Source: Roseococcus pinisoli (GTDB lineage Bacteria; Pseudomonadota; Alphaproteobacteria; Acetobacterales; Acetobacteraceae). From it: a stretch of 64,000 nt of DNA. The position numbers were made by a program, and so were the translations under genes. The stretch spans positions 930,001-994,000 of the forward strand of contig NZ_JAHCDA010000001.1 of assembly GCF_018413645.1 (NCBI RefSeq), written 5' to 3'. The notes beneath the pieces are model-generated. The model did no database searches. It saw nothing but the letters and a program-made list of their open reading frames with translations, and had not been told where the DNA came from. Shown piece after piece: positions 16,713 through 25,233 of this stretch (positions are counted from its first letter, which is position 1; every line of letters starts with the position of its first letter).

Positions 16713-17371
16713 TGCGCATCGCCCTCATCGATCCCGGCTCGGGCAACCTCGCCTCCGTGCGCCGCGCGCTGGAACGCGCCGCCGAGGCGCCCATCGACGT
16801 CGAGATCGTGCGCGAGCCCGAGGCGCTGATCGAGGCCGACCGCATCGTCCTGCCCGGCCAGGGCGCCTTCGCCGCCTGCCGCGCGGGGCTGGACGCGCTG
16901 GATGGCATGGTCGCGGCCCTCTACGAGCAGGTGCAGGTCCGCAAGAAGCCCTTCCTCGGCATCTGCGTCGGCCTGCAGCTCCTGGCGGAGCGCGGCCTCG
17001 AGCACGGCATTACCCCCGGCCTCGCCTGGCTGCCCGGCGAGATCGCCCAGATGGACCCGCGCGACGCCGCAGGCGCCGAGCTGCCGCTGCCCCAGATGGG
17101 CTGGAACGCGCTCGACTTCACGCCGGGCGCGCATCCGCTCCTCGAGGGTCTGCAGCCGGGCGACTACGCCTATTTCGTCCATTCCTATGCCTGGCGCGGC
17201 GGCCAGCCCAACGACCTGCTGGCCACCACCGACTATGGCGGGCCGGTCCCGGCGATCCTGGGTCGCGGCAACGTGGTGGGCACGCAGTTCCACGTCGAGA
17301 AGAGCGCCGATGTCGGCCTGCGGCTGCTCCGCAACTTCCTGAACTGGACCCCGCGGGAGGACACGGCTTGA
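16709..17371 (+). CDS. hisH: Imidazole glycerol phosphate synthase glutaminase subunit HisH
   Basis: The 220-residue class I amidotransferase begins 'MMRIALIDPGSGNLASVRRAL' and has the nucleophile elbow 'FLGICVGLQLLAERG'. It also has 'QMGWN' and a C-terminal 'FHVEKSADVGLRLLRNFL' supplying the His-Glu pair. HisH hydrolyses glutamine and channels ammonia to HisF for IGP and AICAR formation. The first of two adjacent ATGs overlaps the stop of the DUF2628 gene. The downstream GNAT gene starts at a TTG inside the hisH stop, so coupling continues. Its partner HisF lies 1.9 kb downstream. Confidence 0.97.
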   Translation: MMRIALIDPGSGNLASVRRALERAAEAPIDVEIVREPEALIEADRIVLPGQGAFAACRAGLDALDGMVAALYEQVQVRKKPFLGICVGLQLLAERGLEHGITPGLAWLPGEIAQMDPRDAAGAELPLPQMGWNALDFTPGAHPLLEGLQPGDYAYFVHSYAWRGGQPNDLLATTDYGGPVPAILGRGNVVGTQFHVEKSADVGLRLLRNFLNWTPREDTA

Positions 17372-17958
17372 GCGCCGATCCCTCCGTCGTCCACCAGCTC
17401 GCGATCGAACGGGTCGACAACCTCGAGCCCCAGGATCTCGCCGACCTCTGCGAGGCCACCAATGCGGCCATCGCCGAGGGCGGCGGCTTTGGCTGGCTCG
17501 AGGCGCAGAGCCGCGCCGCGCTGGAGCGCCATTTCCGCGGCGTGCTGCTCGTGCCCGAGCGCGAGCTCTTCATCGCCCGGCTCGACGGCGAGGTGGCGGG
17601 CAGCGCCCAGATGGTCCGCCCGCCCCGCAACAACGAGGCCCAGGGCTTCTCGGCCCAGCTGACCCACGCCTTCATCGCGCCCTATGCGCGCGGCTTCGGC
17701 TTGGCCCGGCTGCTCATCCGCAAGATCGAGGAGCGCGCCGCCGGCCTCGGCATCCGCGTGCTGAACCTCGACGTACGCGCCACGCAGAAAACCGCCATCG
17801 CGCTCTTCGAAGGGCTCGGCTACGTGCGCTGGGGCACGCACCCCGCCTATGCCCGCGTGAACGGCGAGACCGTGGCGGGCTATCACTACTACCGCGTCAT
17901 CGAGGTTCCGCACGGCCGCAGCTCGGCCGAGGCCCTCGGCGATTTCAAAGGCGACTGA
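17368..17958 (+). CDS. GNAT-family N-acetyltransferase within the his operon
   Basis: The 196-residue product has a GNAT core with motif A '[24 protein letters not shown]' and the following '[21 protein letters not shown]' typical of acetyl-CoA-dependent acetyltransferases. The start is TTG, overlapping the hisH stop as TTGA, with GGGAGG seven bases before; no ATG or GTG is available near. It sits between hisH and hisA, an arrangement I do not recognise as standard. Co-translation suggests a link to histidine synthesis or simple hitchhiking. The substrate is unknown. Confidence 0.85.
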   Translation: MSADPSVVHQLAIERVDNLEPQDLADLCEATNAAIAEGGGFGWLEAQSRAALERHFRGVLLVPERELFIARLDGEVAGSAQMVRPPRNNEAQGFSAQLTHAFIAPYARGFGLARLLIRKIEERAAGLGIRVLNLDVRATQKTAIALFEGLGYVRWGTHPAYARVNGETVAGYHYYRVIEVPHGRSSAEALGDFKGD

Positions 17959-17959
17959 T

Positions 17960-18697
17960 GTGACCGGCTTCACCCTCTACCCCGCGATCGACCTCAAGCA
18001 GGGCCACGTCGTGCGCCTCAAGCGCGGGGACATGGCCCAGGCCACCGTCTATGCCGAGGATCCCGGGGAGCAGGCGCGCGCCTTCGCCAAGCAGGGCTTC
18101 CGCTGGCTGCATGTGGTGGACCTGGACGGTGCCTTCGCCGGGCAGCCCGCCAATGCCGAGGCGGTAGCGCGCATCCTCGCGGCCTCCTCGATGCCCGTGC
18201 AGCTCGGCGGCGGCATCCGCAACATGGCGACGGTCGAGGCCTGGCTGGCCGCCGGCGTCACGCGCGTCATCCTCGGCTCCGCCGCCGTGAAGGATCCCGC
18301 CTTCGTGCGCGAGGCCTGCCGCACCCATCCGGGCCGCATCGTCGTGGGCATCGACGCCCGCGGCGGCATGGTCGCGACCGAGGGCTGGGCTGAGACCAGC
18401 ACCCTGCCGGCGCTCGACCTGGCGCTGCGCTTCGAAGATGCCGGCGCGGCCGCCATCATCTACACCGACATCGACCGCGACGGCATGCTGGGCGGCGTCA
18501 ATGTCGAGGCGACGCGCGAGCTGGCGCAGGCGCTGGCGACCCCCGTCATCGCCTCGGGCGGCGTCGCCTCGCTCGATGACCTCATCGCGCTGAAGGCGGC
18601 GCGCGAGGACGGCATCGAGGGCTCCATCCTCGGCCGCGCGCTCTATGACGGCCGGATCGACCCCGCCGCTGCGCTGGAACTCGCCGCCGCACCATGA
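17960..18697 (+). CDS. hisA: ProFAR isomerase HisA
   Basis: The 245-residue TIM barrel begins '[22 protein letters not shown]' (catalytic Asp in AIDLK). It has '[32 protein letters not shown]' and phosphate-binding '[15 protein letters not shown]'. It isomerises ProFAR to PRFAR, the substrate for HisHF. The start is a GTG at 17960, two bases after the upstream stop. The next GNAT gene starts inside the hisA stop (ATGA). Length and motifs are complete. Confidence 0.97.
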   Translation: MTGFTLYPAIDLKQGHVVRLKRGDMAQATVYAEDPGEQARAFAKQGFRWLHVVDLDGAFAGQPANAEAVARILAASSMPVQLGGGIRNMATVEAWLAAGVTRVILGSAAVKDPAFVREACRTHPGRIVVGIDARGGMVATEGWAETSTLPALDLALRFEDAGAAAIIYTDIDRDGMLGGVNVEATRELAQALATPVIASGGVASLDDLIALKAAREDGIEGSILGRALYDGRIDPAAALELAAAP

Positions 18698-19143
18698 CCG
18701 GCGCGGCGATCCGTGCCGCGCGCGAAGGGGACCTGGCCGCCGTCCAGGAGCTCTACCTGCATCTGAACGCCGAGGACCCGCCGGCCGATCCCGCCTTGGC
18801 GGGGCCGGCCTGGGCCCGGCTGCTCGGCTCCGGCCTGACGACCGTGCTGGTCGCGGAGGTCGACGGGCGGCTCGTCGCTTCCTGCACGCTGGTGGTGATC
18901 CCGAACATCTCGCGCGGCGCCCGCCCCTACGCGCTGATCGAGAACGTCGTCACCCATGCCGGCCACCGGCGGCAGGGCCTCGGCCAGGCCGTCCTCGCCG
19001 CCGCGCAGGACCTCGCCTGGGAGGCGGGGTGCTACAAGATCATGCTGGCGAGCGGGTCCCGGCAGGAGGCGACGCTCCGCTTCTACGAGCGGGCCGGCTT
19101 CGAGCGCGGGGGCAAGACCTTCTTCCAGATCCGCCGGCCTTGA
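18694..19143 (+). CDS. GNAT-family N-acetyltransferase
   Basis: The 149-residue product is a compact single-domain GNAT. '[39 protein letters not shown]' contains the RRQGLG pyrophosphate-binding loop, and '[16 protein letters not shown]' follows. Its ATG overlaps the hisA stop as ATGA. It is the second acetyltransferase embedded in this his cluster and is not closely similar to the first. A 136-bp gap follows before hisF, so this gene may end the first transcript. The substrate is unknown. Confidence 0.85.
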   Translation: MTGAAIRAAREGDLAAVQELYLHLNAEDPPADPALAGPAWARLLGSGLTTVLVAEVDGRLVASCTLVVIPNISRGARPYALIENVVTHAGHRRQGLGQAVLAAAQDLAWEAGCYKIMLASGSRQEATLRFYERAGFERGGKTFFQIRRP

Positions 19144-19279
19144 AGCCGCCAATGGTCCTTCCGATCTCAACCGCTGGCTGAAGCCTCAAAAGCTTCGCTT
19201 GACCTTCTCGCAAAAAATGCCCATTCGCCGGGCCCCAGGCGCGCGGGAGCGCCTGGATGTTCTTCGGATTCATCCATAG
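19144..19279. other. 136-bp hisA-GNAT/hisF gap with a hairpin
   Basis: This is the only sizeable gap in the his cluster. It has a perfect 8-bp stem CCAGGCGC / GCGCCTGG with a 6-nt loop near 19235-19256, shortly before hisF. Its base composition is lower in GC than the neighbours, with AAAAAA near 19211. It may hold a secondary promoter for hisF-hisE. Confidence 0.4.
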
Positions 19280-20050
19280 ATGCTGGCTTTGCGCATCATT
19301 CCCTGTCTCGACGTCAAGGACGGTCGCGTCGTCAAAGGCGTGAACTTCGTCTCGCTGCGCGATGCCGGCGATCCGGTGGAGCAGGCGCGCGCCTATGACG
19401 CGCAGGGCGCCGACGAGGTGACCTTCCTCGACATCGGCGCGACGCACGAGAACCGCGCCACCATGTACGACGTGGTCTCGCGCACGGCGGCCGAGGTCTT
19501 CATCCCGCTGACCGTGGGCGGCGGCGTGCGCAGCGTGGAGGATATCCGCAAGCTGCTGCTCGCCGGGGCCGACAAGGTCAGCATCAACAGCGCCGCCATC
19601 ACCGATCCGGACCTGGTGCGCCGCGGGGCCGAGGCCTTCGGCAGCCAGTGCGTCGTCGTCGCGGTCGATGCCAAGCGCGTCGCCGACGGCCGCTGGGAGG
19701 TCTTCACCCATGGCGGCCGCCGCGAGACGGGGATCGACGCCGTGGACTGGGCGCGCCGCATGGCCGAGCTCGGCGCGGGCGAGATCCTGCTCACCTCGAT
19801 GGACCGCGACGGCACCAAGCAGGGCTTCGACCTCGAGCTGCTGAGGCGCGTGGTCGCCACGGTCCGCGTGCCGGTCGTCGCCTCGGGCGGCGTGGGGTCG
19901 CTGCAGCATTTCGTCGACGGGGCGCAGGCCGGTGCTACCGGCCTCCTCGCGGCGAGCGTTTTTCATGACGGGGTCTTTCGCATCCAGGAGGCGAAGGATG
20001 CCTTGGCGACGGCGGGGCTCCCCATCCGCCGCGTACGGGAGATGGCGTAG
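19280..20050 (+). CDS. hisF: Imidazole glycerol phosphate synthase cyclase subunit HisF
   Basis: The 256-residue TIM barrel begins '[20 protein letters not shown]' with the catalytic Asp11. It contains '[28 protein letters not shown]', '[16 protein letters not shown]' (second catalytic Asp) and '[16 protein letters not shown]'. With HisH it closes the imidazole ring and releases AICAR. Its TAG stop overlaps the GTG of hisE by one base. A 136-bp gap separates it from the first his block, unlike the overlapping genes before it. Confidence 0.97.
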   Translation: MLALRIIPCLDVKDGRVVKGVNFVSLRDAGDPVEQARAYDAQGADEVTFLDIGATHENRATMYDVVSRTAAEVFIPLTVGGGVRSVEDIRKLLLAGADKVSINSAAITDPDLVRRGAEAFGSQCVVVAVDAKRVADGRWEVFTHGGRRETGIDAVDWARRMAELGAGEILLTSMDRDGTKQGFDLELLRRVVATVRVPVVASGGVGSLQHFVDGAQAGATGLLAASVFHDGVFRIQEAKDALATAGLPIRRVREMA

Positions 20051-20625
20051 TGGCCAAAGTGACGAAGAAAGCCGCCCCGAAGACGAAGAAGGCGGCCGCG
20101 AAAACCTTGAAGACCGCAAAGACGGTGAAGACCGTGAAGGTGGTGAAGGCGACGAACCTTCCCGTCCCCGGCAATATCCCGGCGGCGAAGGGGCGCATCA
20201 GCAAGGCGGTGCGCCGTGCCGAGACCGCCCATCTGAAGCCGCTGGAGCTGCCGCAGGACGGCGATGCCGCGGTGCTGGACCGCCTCTGGGACACTATCGA
20301 GGCCCGGCGCCTCTCCGGCGACGTGACCGTCTCGCACTCCGCGCGGCTGATCGCGCGCGGCACGCCCAAGGTCGCGCAGAAGCTCGGCGAAGAAGCGGTG
20401 GAGCTCGTGATCGAGGCCGTGGCGCGCAACCGCGAGGCGACGATCGCCGAGTCGGCCGACGTGCTCTACCACCTCATGGTCCTGCTGGCCGATGCCGGCA
20501 TCCGGCCCGCCGAGGTCTGGGGCGAGCTGCGCCGGCGCGAGGGCATCTCGGGCATCGTGGAGAAGGCCTCGCGGCCGCGGCCCAAGGCGCTGCTGGCCAT
20601 CGCGCAGACCAGCAAGCTGCCCTGA
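20050..20625 (+). CDS. hisE: Phosphoribosyl-ATP diphosphatase HisE with lysine-rich N-terminal tail
   Basis: The C-terminal ~115 residues are a typical HisE all-alpha NTP pyrophosphohydrolase. '[13 protein letters not shown]' opens the fold, '[18 protein letters not shown]' carries the metal-binding Glu residues, and '[22 protein letters not shown]' completes the site. It hydrolyses PR-ATP to PR-AMP. Unusually, about 65 residues precede this fold, the first 36 rich in Lys, Ala, Thr and Val with KT[AV]K-type repeats resembling histone H1-like tails. The GTG start overlaps the hisF stop. A later start would leave the canonical length, but no good ribosome-binding site was seen inside. Confidence 0.93.
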   Translation: MAKVTKKAAPKTKKAAAKTLKTAKTVKTVKVVKATNLPVPGNIPAAKGRISKAVRRAETAHLKPLELPQDGDAAVLDRLWDTIEARRLSGDVTVSHSARLIARGTPKVAQKLGEEAVELVIEAVARNREATIAESADVLYHLMVLLADAGIRPAEVWGELRRREGISGIVEKASRPRPKALLAIAQTSKLP

Positions 20626-20732
20626 ACCGGCCCGGAGAATGGCGCGAGCCCTGAAAGGGCACCGCCATCGCCCGGATCGTCCTGCGGCGCGGCCCATGGC
20701 ATGCTGGGGCCCTGCATCACGGGACCCGATCC

Positions 20733-21113
20733 ATGTCCACCAACGGCCTTCCGCCCTACGATACCCAGAACGTCTTCGCGCGCATCCTGCGCGGCGAGAT
20801 CCCCAGCAAGCGCGTCCATGAGGACGAGTTCGCCTTCGCCTTCCACGACATCAACCCGCTCACGCCCGTGCATGTGCTGGTGATCCCGAAGGGCGAGTAC
20901 GTCAGCGCCGCCGATTTCCACGCCACCGCCTCCGATGCGGAGATCGCGGGCTTCTGGCGCGCGGTCGCGAAGGTGGCGAAGGACCTCGGCCTGGACGCCA
21001 CGGGCCACCGGCTGCTGTCCAACATGGGCGTCGATGGCGGGCAGGAAGTGCCGCATTTCCACGTCCATCTCTTCGGTGGAAGGCGGCTGGGCCGAATGGT
21101 CGCGCCGGTCTAG
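20733..21113 (+). CDS. HIT-family (HINT-type) nucleotide-binding hydrolase
   Basis: The 126-residue product carries the histidine triad as HFHVH (His108, 110, 112) in 'EVPHFHVHLFGGRRLGRMVAPV', with the usual 'NVFARILRGEIPSKRVHEDE' opening. HINT proteins hydrolyse nucleoside phosphoramidates and adenylated compounds. HIT genes commonly lie after hisE in alphaproteobacteria. A 107-bp gap precedes it and it is nine bases from the next gene. The start ATG at 20733 gives the complete fold. Confidence 0.93.
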   Translation: MSTNGLPPYDTQNVFARILRGEIPSKRVHEDEFAFAFHDINPLTPVHVLVIPKGEYVSAADFHATASDAEIAGFWRAVAKVAKDLGLDATGHRLLSNMGVDGGQEVPHFHVHLFGGRRLGRMVAPV

Positions 21114-21121
21114 GCTCGCCC

Positions 21122-21973
21122 ATGGCCTCCACACCGCAGGACGAAGCCCGCGCCGCCCTAGACGCCTCGGGACAGCTTCCCGACGACGAGCTGGATATCG
21201 GCGCGGTCGCCCTGCAATTCGCCCGGATCGACGCGCCGCAGGCCGATTGGCAGGCTGCGGCCTCCCAGCTCACCGGCATCGCGCGCCGCGCCGTGGAGCT
21301 GGCGGCGGCCGATGCGTCGGCGGATCGCGGCGACCCGGAGCGGCGGCGCCAGCTGCTGGCCCGCCTGCTGCACGAGGAATGCGGCCTGCTCGGCGATACC
21401 GAGACTTATGACGACCCGGCCAATGCCAATCTGATCCAGGTGCTGGAGCGGCGGCGCGGCCTGCCGGTGGCGCTCGGCATCCTGTGGCTGCATGCGGCCG
21501 AGGCGGCGGGCTGGGGCGCGCATGGCGTGAACGCGCCGGGCCATTTCCTGCTGGCGCTGGAGCATCCGCGCGGGCAGCTGATCCTGGACGTCTTCGGCGG
21601 GGGCATGCACCTCCAGGCGCAGGACATCCGCCGCCTCCTGAAGCTCGGCGAGGGCGACCAGACGGAGCTGCGGCCCGGCGTCCTGGCGCCGATGAACAAG
21701 CGCGACGTGCTGCTGCGGCTGCAGAACAACATCAGGCTGCGGCGGCTGGCGGCCAAGGATGCCGAGGGCGCGCTGGACTGCACGCGCGACATGCTGCGGC
21801 TGGCGCCGCGCCACGCCTGGCTGTGGCGCGAGGCGGGGCTGATCGAGCATCAGCTGGAGCGGATCGGCGCCGCGCTGCAAAGCCTGGACAAGGCCCTGGA
21901 GATCGAGCCCCGGGGCGAGGAGGCAACGCGTATCCGCAGCCTCGTGGAGCAGCTGAGGAACCGGCTGAACTGA
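21122..21973 (+). CDS. SirB1/transglutaminase-like protein with TPR-like C-terminus
   Basis: The 283-residue product matches the SirB1 (YchA) family: 'NANLIQVLERRRGLPVALGILWLHAAEAAGWGAHGVNAPGHFLL' is its core transglutaminase-like block. It is followed by 'DVLLRLQNNIRLRRLAAKDAEGALDCTRDMLRLAP', a TPR-like helical repeat. Members are linked to transcription or morphology in other bacteria, but no biochemical role is settled, and whether this copy has an intact catalytic triad is unclear. It is probably co-transcribed with the HIT gene, starting nine bases after its stop, and converges on an MFS gene. Confidence 0.85.
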   Translation: MASTPQDEARAALDASGQLPDDELDIGAVALQFARIDAPQADWQAAASQLTGIARRAVELAAADASADRGDPERRRQLLARLLHEECGLLGDTETYDDPANANLIQVLERRRGLPVALGILWLHAAEAAGWGAHGVNAPGHFLLALEHPRGQLILDVFGGGMHLQAQDIRRLLKLGEGDQTELRPGVLAPMNKRDVLLRLQNNIRLRRLAAKDAEGALDCTRDMLRLAPRHAWLWREAGLIEHQLERIGAALQSLDKALEIEPRGEEATRIRSLVEQLRNRLN

Positions 21974-21989
21974 GCCGGCCGGGCTGGAG

Positions 21990-23186
21990 CTAGGCCGCGG
22001 TCGGCATGGCCCTCAGCGTCACCAGCTTCGAGCCGAGCACCGCCGCCGTCGAGGCGACGAAGAGCGTCCCCGCCAGTGCGATGCCCCAGGCGGGGCTCAT
22101 CCCCGCCAGCCAGCCGCCGGCCAGTGCGCCGATCGGCCGCACCCCGTAGATCGCCACCTGCAAGGTCGCGCCCACGCGCCCCAGCATGGCGCGCGGCGTC
22201 ACGGCCTGGCGGATGCTCACCTGGCAGACCAGCCACATCATCGGCCCGAAGCCGACCAGGAACTGCGCGGCCAGGGGCAAGGCGAGGCCCTGGACCGGCG
22301 AGAGCGCCAGCAGCACCGGCGCCAGCACCGAGACGCCCGGCCCGATCACCAGCACGGCATTGGGCCCGAGGCGCCGCATGCAGATGGGCGCCAGCGCCGC
22401 GCCCGCCAGCAGCCCCGCGCCGTAGCCGCCCTGCACGAGCCCCACCTGGCCAGGCGACAAGGCCAGCGCCTGGAGGGCGAAGGGCACGAAGCCCGCCATC
22501 CAGGCGAAGAAGCCCATGTTCCAGAAGATCGCGCAGAGGCCGATACCGCGCAGCAGGGGATGGCCCAGCACGAAGCCCGCACCCTCGCGCAGCTGCGCCG
22601 CCAGCCCCGGCCGGTCGATGCGCGGCGCCGCACCCTGTCGCGGCAGGCGCGTCAGGGCGGCGAGGCCCAGCGCCGCGAGGCCCATCGCCAGCCCATAGGC
22701 CGCGTGCAGCCAGCCGATCGCGGCCAGGGCGCCCACGGCGGGCGCGGCCAGCAGCGTCACCACCGCGCGGCAGAGCTCCAGCCTGGCATTGGCCCGCGGC
22801 ATCGCCTCCCGCGCCACGAGGTCGGGCACGGCCGAGCCCGCCGCCAGCACGTAGAGCACCACCCCGGCCGAGGCGGTGAAGACGCCCAGCCCCAGCAGCG
22901 GCAGGCTTCCCGTCTCCGATCCGGCGAAGGCCAGGCCCATGCCGCCCAGGTTCAGGCTCGCCGAGAGCAGCAGCGCCGCCCGGCGCGGCACGCGATCCAC
23001 CAGCACCCCCGCGGGCAGGGAGCAGAGCAGCCAGGCCGCCGCCTGCACCGCCAGCAGCAGGCCGATCATCTCCGCCCCGGCCCCCAGGCCGAGGACGACG
23101 GTCAGCGGCAGCGCGGCCATGGCGACCTGGTCCGCCGCATGGGTGCCGGCGGCACCGCCGAGCAGGGAAGAGAAGGGGGCGGGCAT
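21990..23186 (-). CDS. MFS transporter
   Basis: The 398-residue protein has about 12 hydrophobic segments, with the cytosolic loop 'LPAGVLVDRVPRRAALL' after helix 2 as in drug-proton antiporters of the enterobactin/macrolide exporter type. The ATG at 23186 is preceded by GGAG; the open frame reaching 23405 adds a non-protein-like N-terminus. It is divergent from ada across a 217-bp region with an Ada operator match, so it might share control with the alkylation response. The substrate is unknown. Confidence 0.88.
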   Translation of the reverse strand: MPAPFSSLLGGAAGTHAADQVAMAALPLTVVLGLGAGAEMIGLLLAVQAAAWLLCSLPAGVLVDRVPRRAALLLSASLNLGGMGLAFAGSETGSLPLLGLGVFTASAGVVLYVLAAGSAVPDLVAREAMPRANARLELCRAVVTLLAAPAVGALAAIGWLHAAYGLAMGLAALGLAALTRLPRQGAAPRIDRPGLAAQLREGAGFVLGHPLLRGIGLCAIFWNMGFFAWMAGFVPFALQALALSPGQVGLVQGGYGAGLLAGAALAPICMRRLGPNAVLVIGPGVSVLAPVLLALSPVQGLALPLAAQFLVGFGPMMWLVCQVSIRQAVTPRAMLGRVGATLQVAIYGVRPIGALAGGWLAGMSPAWGIALAGTLFVASTAAVLGSKLVTLRAMPTAA

Positions 23187-23219
23187 GGGAGGTTCTCCGG
23201 AAGGACGGTCCCTCTCTGT

Positions 23220-23332
23220 GGCGGAGCGTGGCCCCGCGACGCGCTCCGGTTCTTGCCGCACAATCGGGAATGCTGGACCGCGGGGGGCGCCGTCCCCATC
23301 TCGAATTGCGCAGCAAGCGGCGGAGCGTGGCC
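23220..23332. repeat. 14-bp direct repeat flanking the MFS/ada promoter region
   Basis: GGCGGAGCGTGGCC occurs at 23220-23233 and 23319-23332, 99 bp apart, with the Ada operator match just before the second copy. Both copies lie in the divergent intergenic region. It could be a regulator-binding repeat or chance in GC-rich DNA. Confidence 0.5.
23304..23316 (+). promoter_or_regulatory. Putative Ada operator (AAT-N6-GCAA)
   Basis: AATTGCGCAGCAA fits the Escherichia coli Ada box of an A box AAT and a B box GCAA separated by six bases. It lies 87 bp upstream of the ada ATG, a position compatible with Ada acting as an activator of its own promoter. The motif is short, so function is inference supported by context. 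Confidence 0.6.
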
Positions 23333-23403
23333 GGCACCGGGCGGTGGCATCTGATGCTCCAGGACGCGGCCTCCCCCGGCCGCCCAGCTGAAGGACCATC
23401 GTC

Positions 23404-24471
23404 ATGCCTCTCGACCTCGAAACTGCCTACGAGACCGACGCCCAGCGCTGGCAGGCCGTGCAGGCCCGCGACGCCGGCGCCGACGGCCATTTCTTCTACG
23501 CCGTGCTGACCACCGGCGTGTATTGCCGCCCCTCCTGCGCGGCGCGGCCGGCGCGGCGGGAGAACGTCTCCTTTCACCTCACCCGCGAGGCGGCGGAGCG
23601 CGCCGGCTACCGCGCCTGCAAGCGCTGCCGCCCCGATGGCGCCAGCCCGGCGGAGCGCCACGCCGCCGCCGTGGCCGAGGCCTGCCGGATCATGGAGGCG
23701 GCGGAGGAGATCCCGACGCTGGAGGCGCTCTCCGCGGCGGTCGGCATGAGCCGCTTCCGCTTCCATCACGTCTTCAAGGAAAGGACCGGGGTGACGCCGC
23801 GCGACTATGCCGCCGCCCGTCGCACGGAGCGGCTGAAGCAGCACCTGGACGGCAAGGGCAGCGTGACCGAGGCCTTCCACGGCGCCGGCTTCGGCTCCAA
23901 CGGCCGCTTCTACGAGCAGGCGGGCAGCCTGCTCGGCATGCGGCCGCAGGAATGGAAGCAGGGCGGCCGCGACGCCGAGATCCGCTTCGCCCTCGGGCAA
24001 TGCTCGCTCGGTGCCGTGCTGGTCGCCGCGACGCAGAAGGGCATCTGCGCCATCCAGTTCGGCGAGGACCCGCAGAAGCTGCTGGACGGGCTGCAGGACC
24101 GTTTCCCCAAGGCCCGGCTCATCGGCGGCGACGCGGAATTCGAGGCGCTGGTGGCGCGCGTGGTGGGGCTGGTGGAGCGGCCGTCCGAGACGGTCTCCCT
24201 GCCGCTCGACGTGCGCGGCACGGCCTTCCAGCAGCGCGTCTGGAAGGCGCTGCGGGACATCCCGCCCGGCACCACGCTGACCTATGGCGAGCTCGCCGAG
24301 CGCATCGGCAGCCCCGCCGCCGTGCGCGCGGTCGCGACGGCCTGCGGGAGCAACGAGATCGCGGTGGCCATCCCCTGCCATCGCGTCATCCGCAAGGGCG
24401 GCGCCCTGGCCGGCTATCGCTGGGGCATCGAGCGCAAGCAGGCGCTGCTGGCCCGCGAAGGCGTGGCATGA
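23404..24471 (+). CDS. ada: Bifunctional Ada: transcriptional regulator and O6-methylguanine-DNA methyltransferase
   Basis: The 355-residue product has three parts. The N-Ada zinc domain has ligands Cys41, Cys45, Cys72 and Cys75 (TGVYCRPSC, ACKRC), with Cys41 the methylphosphotriester acceptor position. An AraC-type HTH follows ('ALSAAVGMSRFRFHHVFKE'), then a C-Ada domain with the PCHRV acceptor Cys325. Methylation at the N-terminal Cys turns Ada into an activator of alkylation-repair genes. The next gene, a 2OG-Fe(II) oxygenase, starts inside its stop (ATGA). An operator match lies upstream. The start ATG at 23404 is the natural one. Confidence 0.97.
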   Translation: MPLDLETAYETDAQRWQAVQARDAGADGHFFYAVLTTGVYCRPSCAARPARRENVSFHLTREAAERAGYRACKRCRPDGASPAERHAAAVAEACRIMEAAEEIPTLEALSAAVGMSRFRFHHVFKERTGVTPRDYAAARRTERLKQHLDGKGSVTEAFHGAGFGSNGRFYEQAGSLLGMRPQEWKQGGRDAEIRFALGQCSLGAVLVAATQKGICAIQFGEDPQKLLDGLQDRFPKARLIGGDAEFEALVARVVGLVERPSETVSLPLDVRGTAFQQRVWKALRDIPPGTTLTYGELAERIGSPAAVRAVATACGSNEIAVAIPCHRVIRKGGALAGYRWGIERKQALLAREGVA

Positions 24472-25223
24472 GCGCGGCCGATCCGCTGGCGGAGGCTGCC
24501 CTGTCTCCGCCACGCCTGGACATCGGCCCTCGCGTCGGCGCGCTCGATTGGGCGCGCATCGCGGCGGAGCTCGATGCGGAGGGCGCGGCGATAACGGGCC
24601 CGCTGCTCTCCCCCGCCGAATGCGCCGCGCTGGCCACACTCTACGACGAGGAGAGCCGGTTCCGCAGCAAGGTGATCATGGCCCGGCACGGCTTCGGCCG
24701 CGGCGAGTACCAGTACTTCTCCTATCCGCTGCCGCCGCTGGTGGCGGGCCTGCGCGGCGCGCTCTACGCCGCGCTCGCGCCGGTCGCCAATCGCTGGAAC
24801 GAGGCGATGGGGATCGGCACCCGCTTCCCCGCGACGCATGAGGAGTTTCTCGCGCGCTGCCATCCCGCGGGGCAGACGCGGCCCACGCCGCTGCTGCTGC
24901 GCTACGTCGCCGGCGACTACAACTGCCTGCACCAGGACCTCTATGGCGACCACGTCTTCCCGCTGCAGGTGGCCTTCCTGCTCTCCGATCCGGCGCGGGA
25001 TTTCTCCGGCGGCGAGTTCGTGCTGACGGAGCAGCGGCCGCGCCTGCAGTCGCGCGCCAGCGTCGTGCCGCTGCGCCAGGGGGAGGCAGTGATCTTCGCC
25101 GTGCATCACCGCCCGGTGCGGGGCACGCGCGGCACCTACCGCGTGAACCTGCGGCATGGGGTGAGCAAGCTGCGCGAGGGCCGGCGCCACACGCTCGGCA
25201 TCATCCTGCACGACGCGGCCTGA
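24468..25223 (+). CDS. 2OG-Fe(II) oxygenase coupled to ada
   Basis: The 251-residue product has the facial-triad start HQD (His155, Asp157) in 'YNCLHQDLYGDHVFPLQVAFLLSD'. The C-terminal 'FAVHHRPVRGTRGTYRVNLRHGVS' supplies the distal His and the 2-oxoglutarate-binding Arg. This is a proline-hydroxylase-type double-stranded beta-helix rather than canonical AlkB, but linkage to ada suggests a role in alkylation repair, as for AlkB in the Ada regulon. Its ATG overlaps the ada stop. The substrate, DNA lesion or protein, cannot be told from sequence. Confidence 0.85.
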   Translation: MSAADPLAEAALSPPRLDIGPRVGALDWARIAAELDAEGAAITGPLLSPAECAALATLYDEESRFRSKVIMARHGFGRGEYQYFSYPLPPLVAGLRGALYAALAPVANRWNEAMGIGTRFPATHEEFLARCHPAGQTRPTPLLLRYVAGDYNCLHQDLYGDHVFPLQVAFLLSDPARDFSGGEFVLTEQRPRLQSRASVVPLRQGEAVIFAVHHRPVRGTRGTYRVNLRHGVSKLREGRRHTLGIILHDAA

Positions 25224-25233
25224 GCAGGGGCCC

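Noticed and set aside
21850-24639. A 929-codon minus-strand open frame
   Set aside because: It shadows the SirB1, MFS, Ada and oxygenase genes and has no domain of its own.
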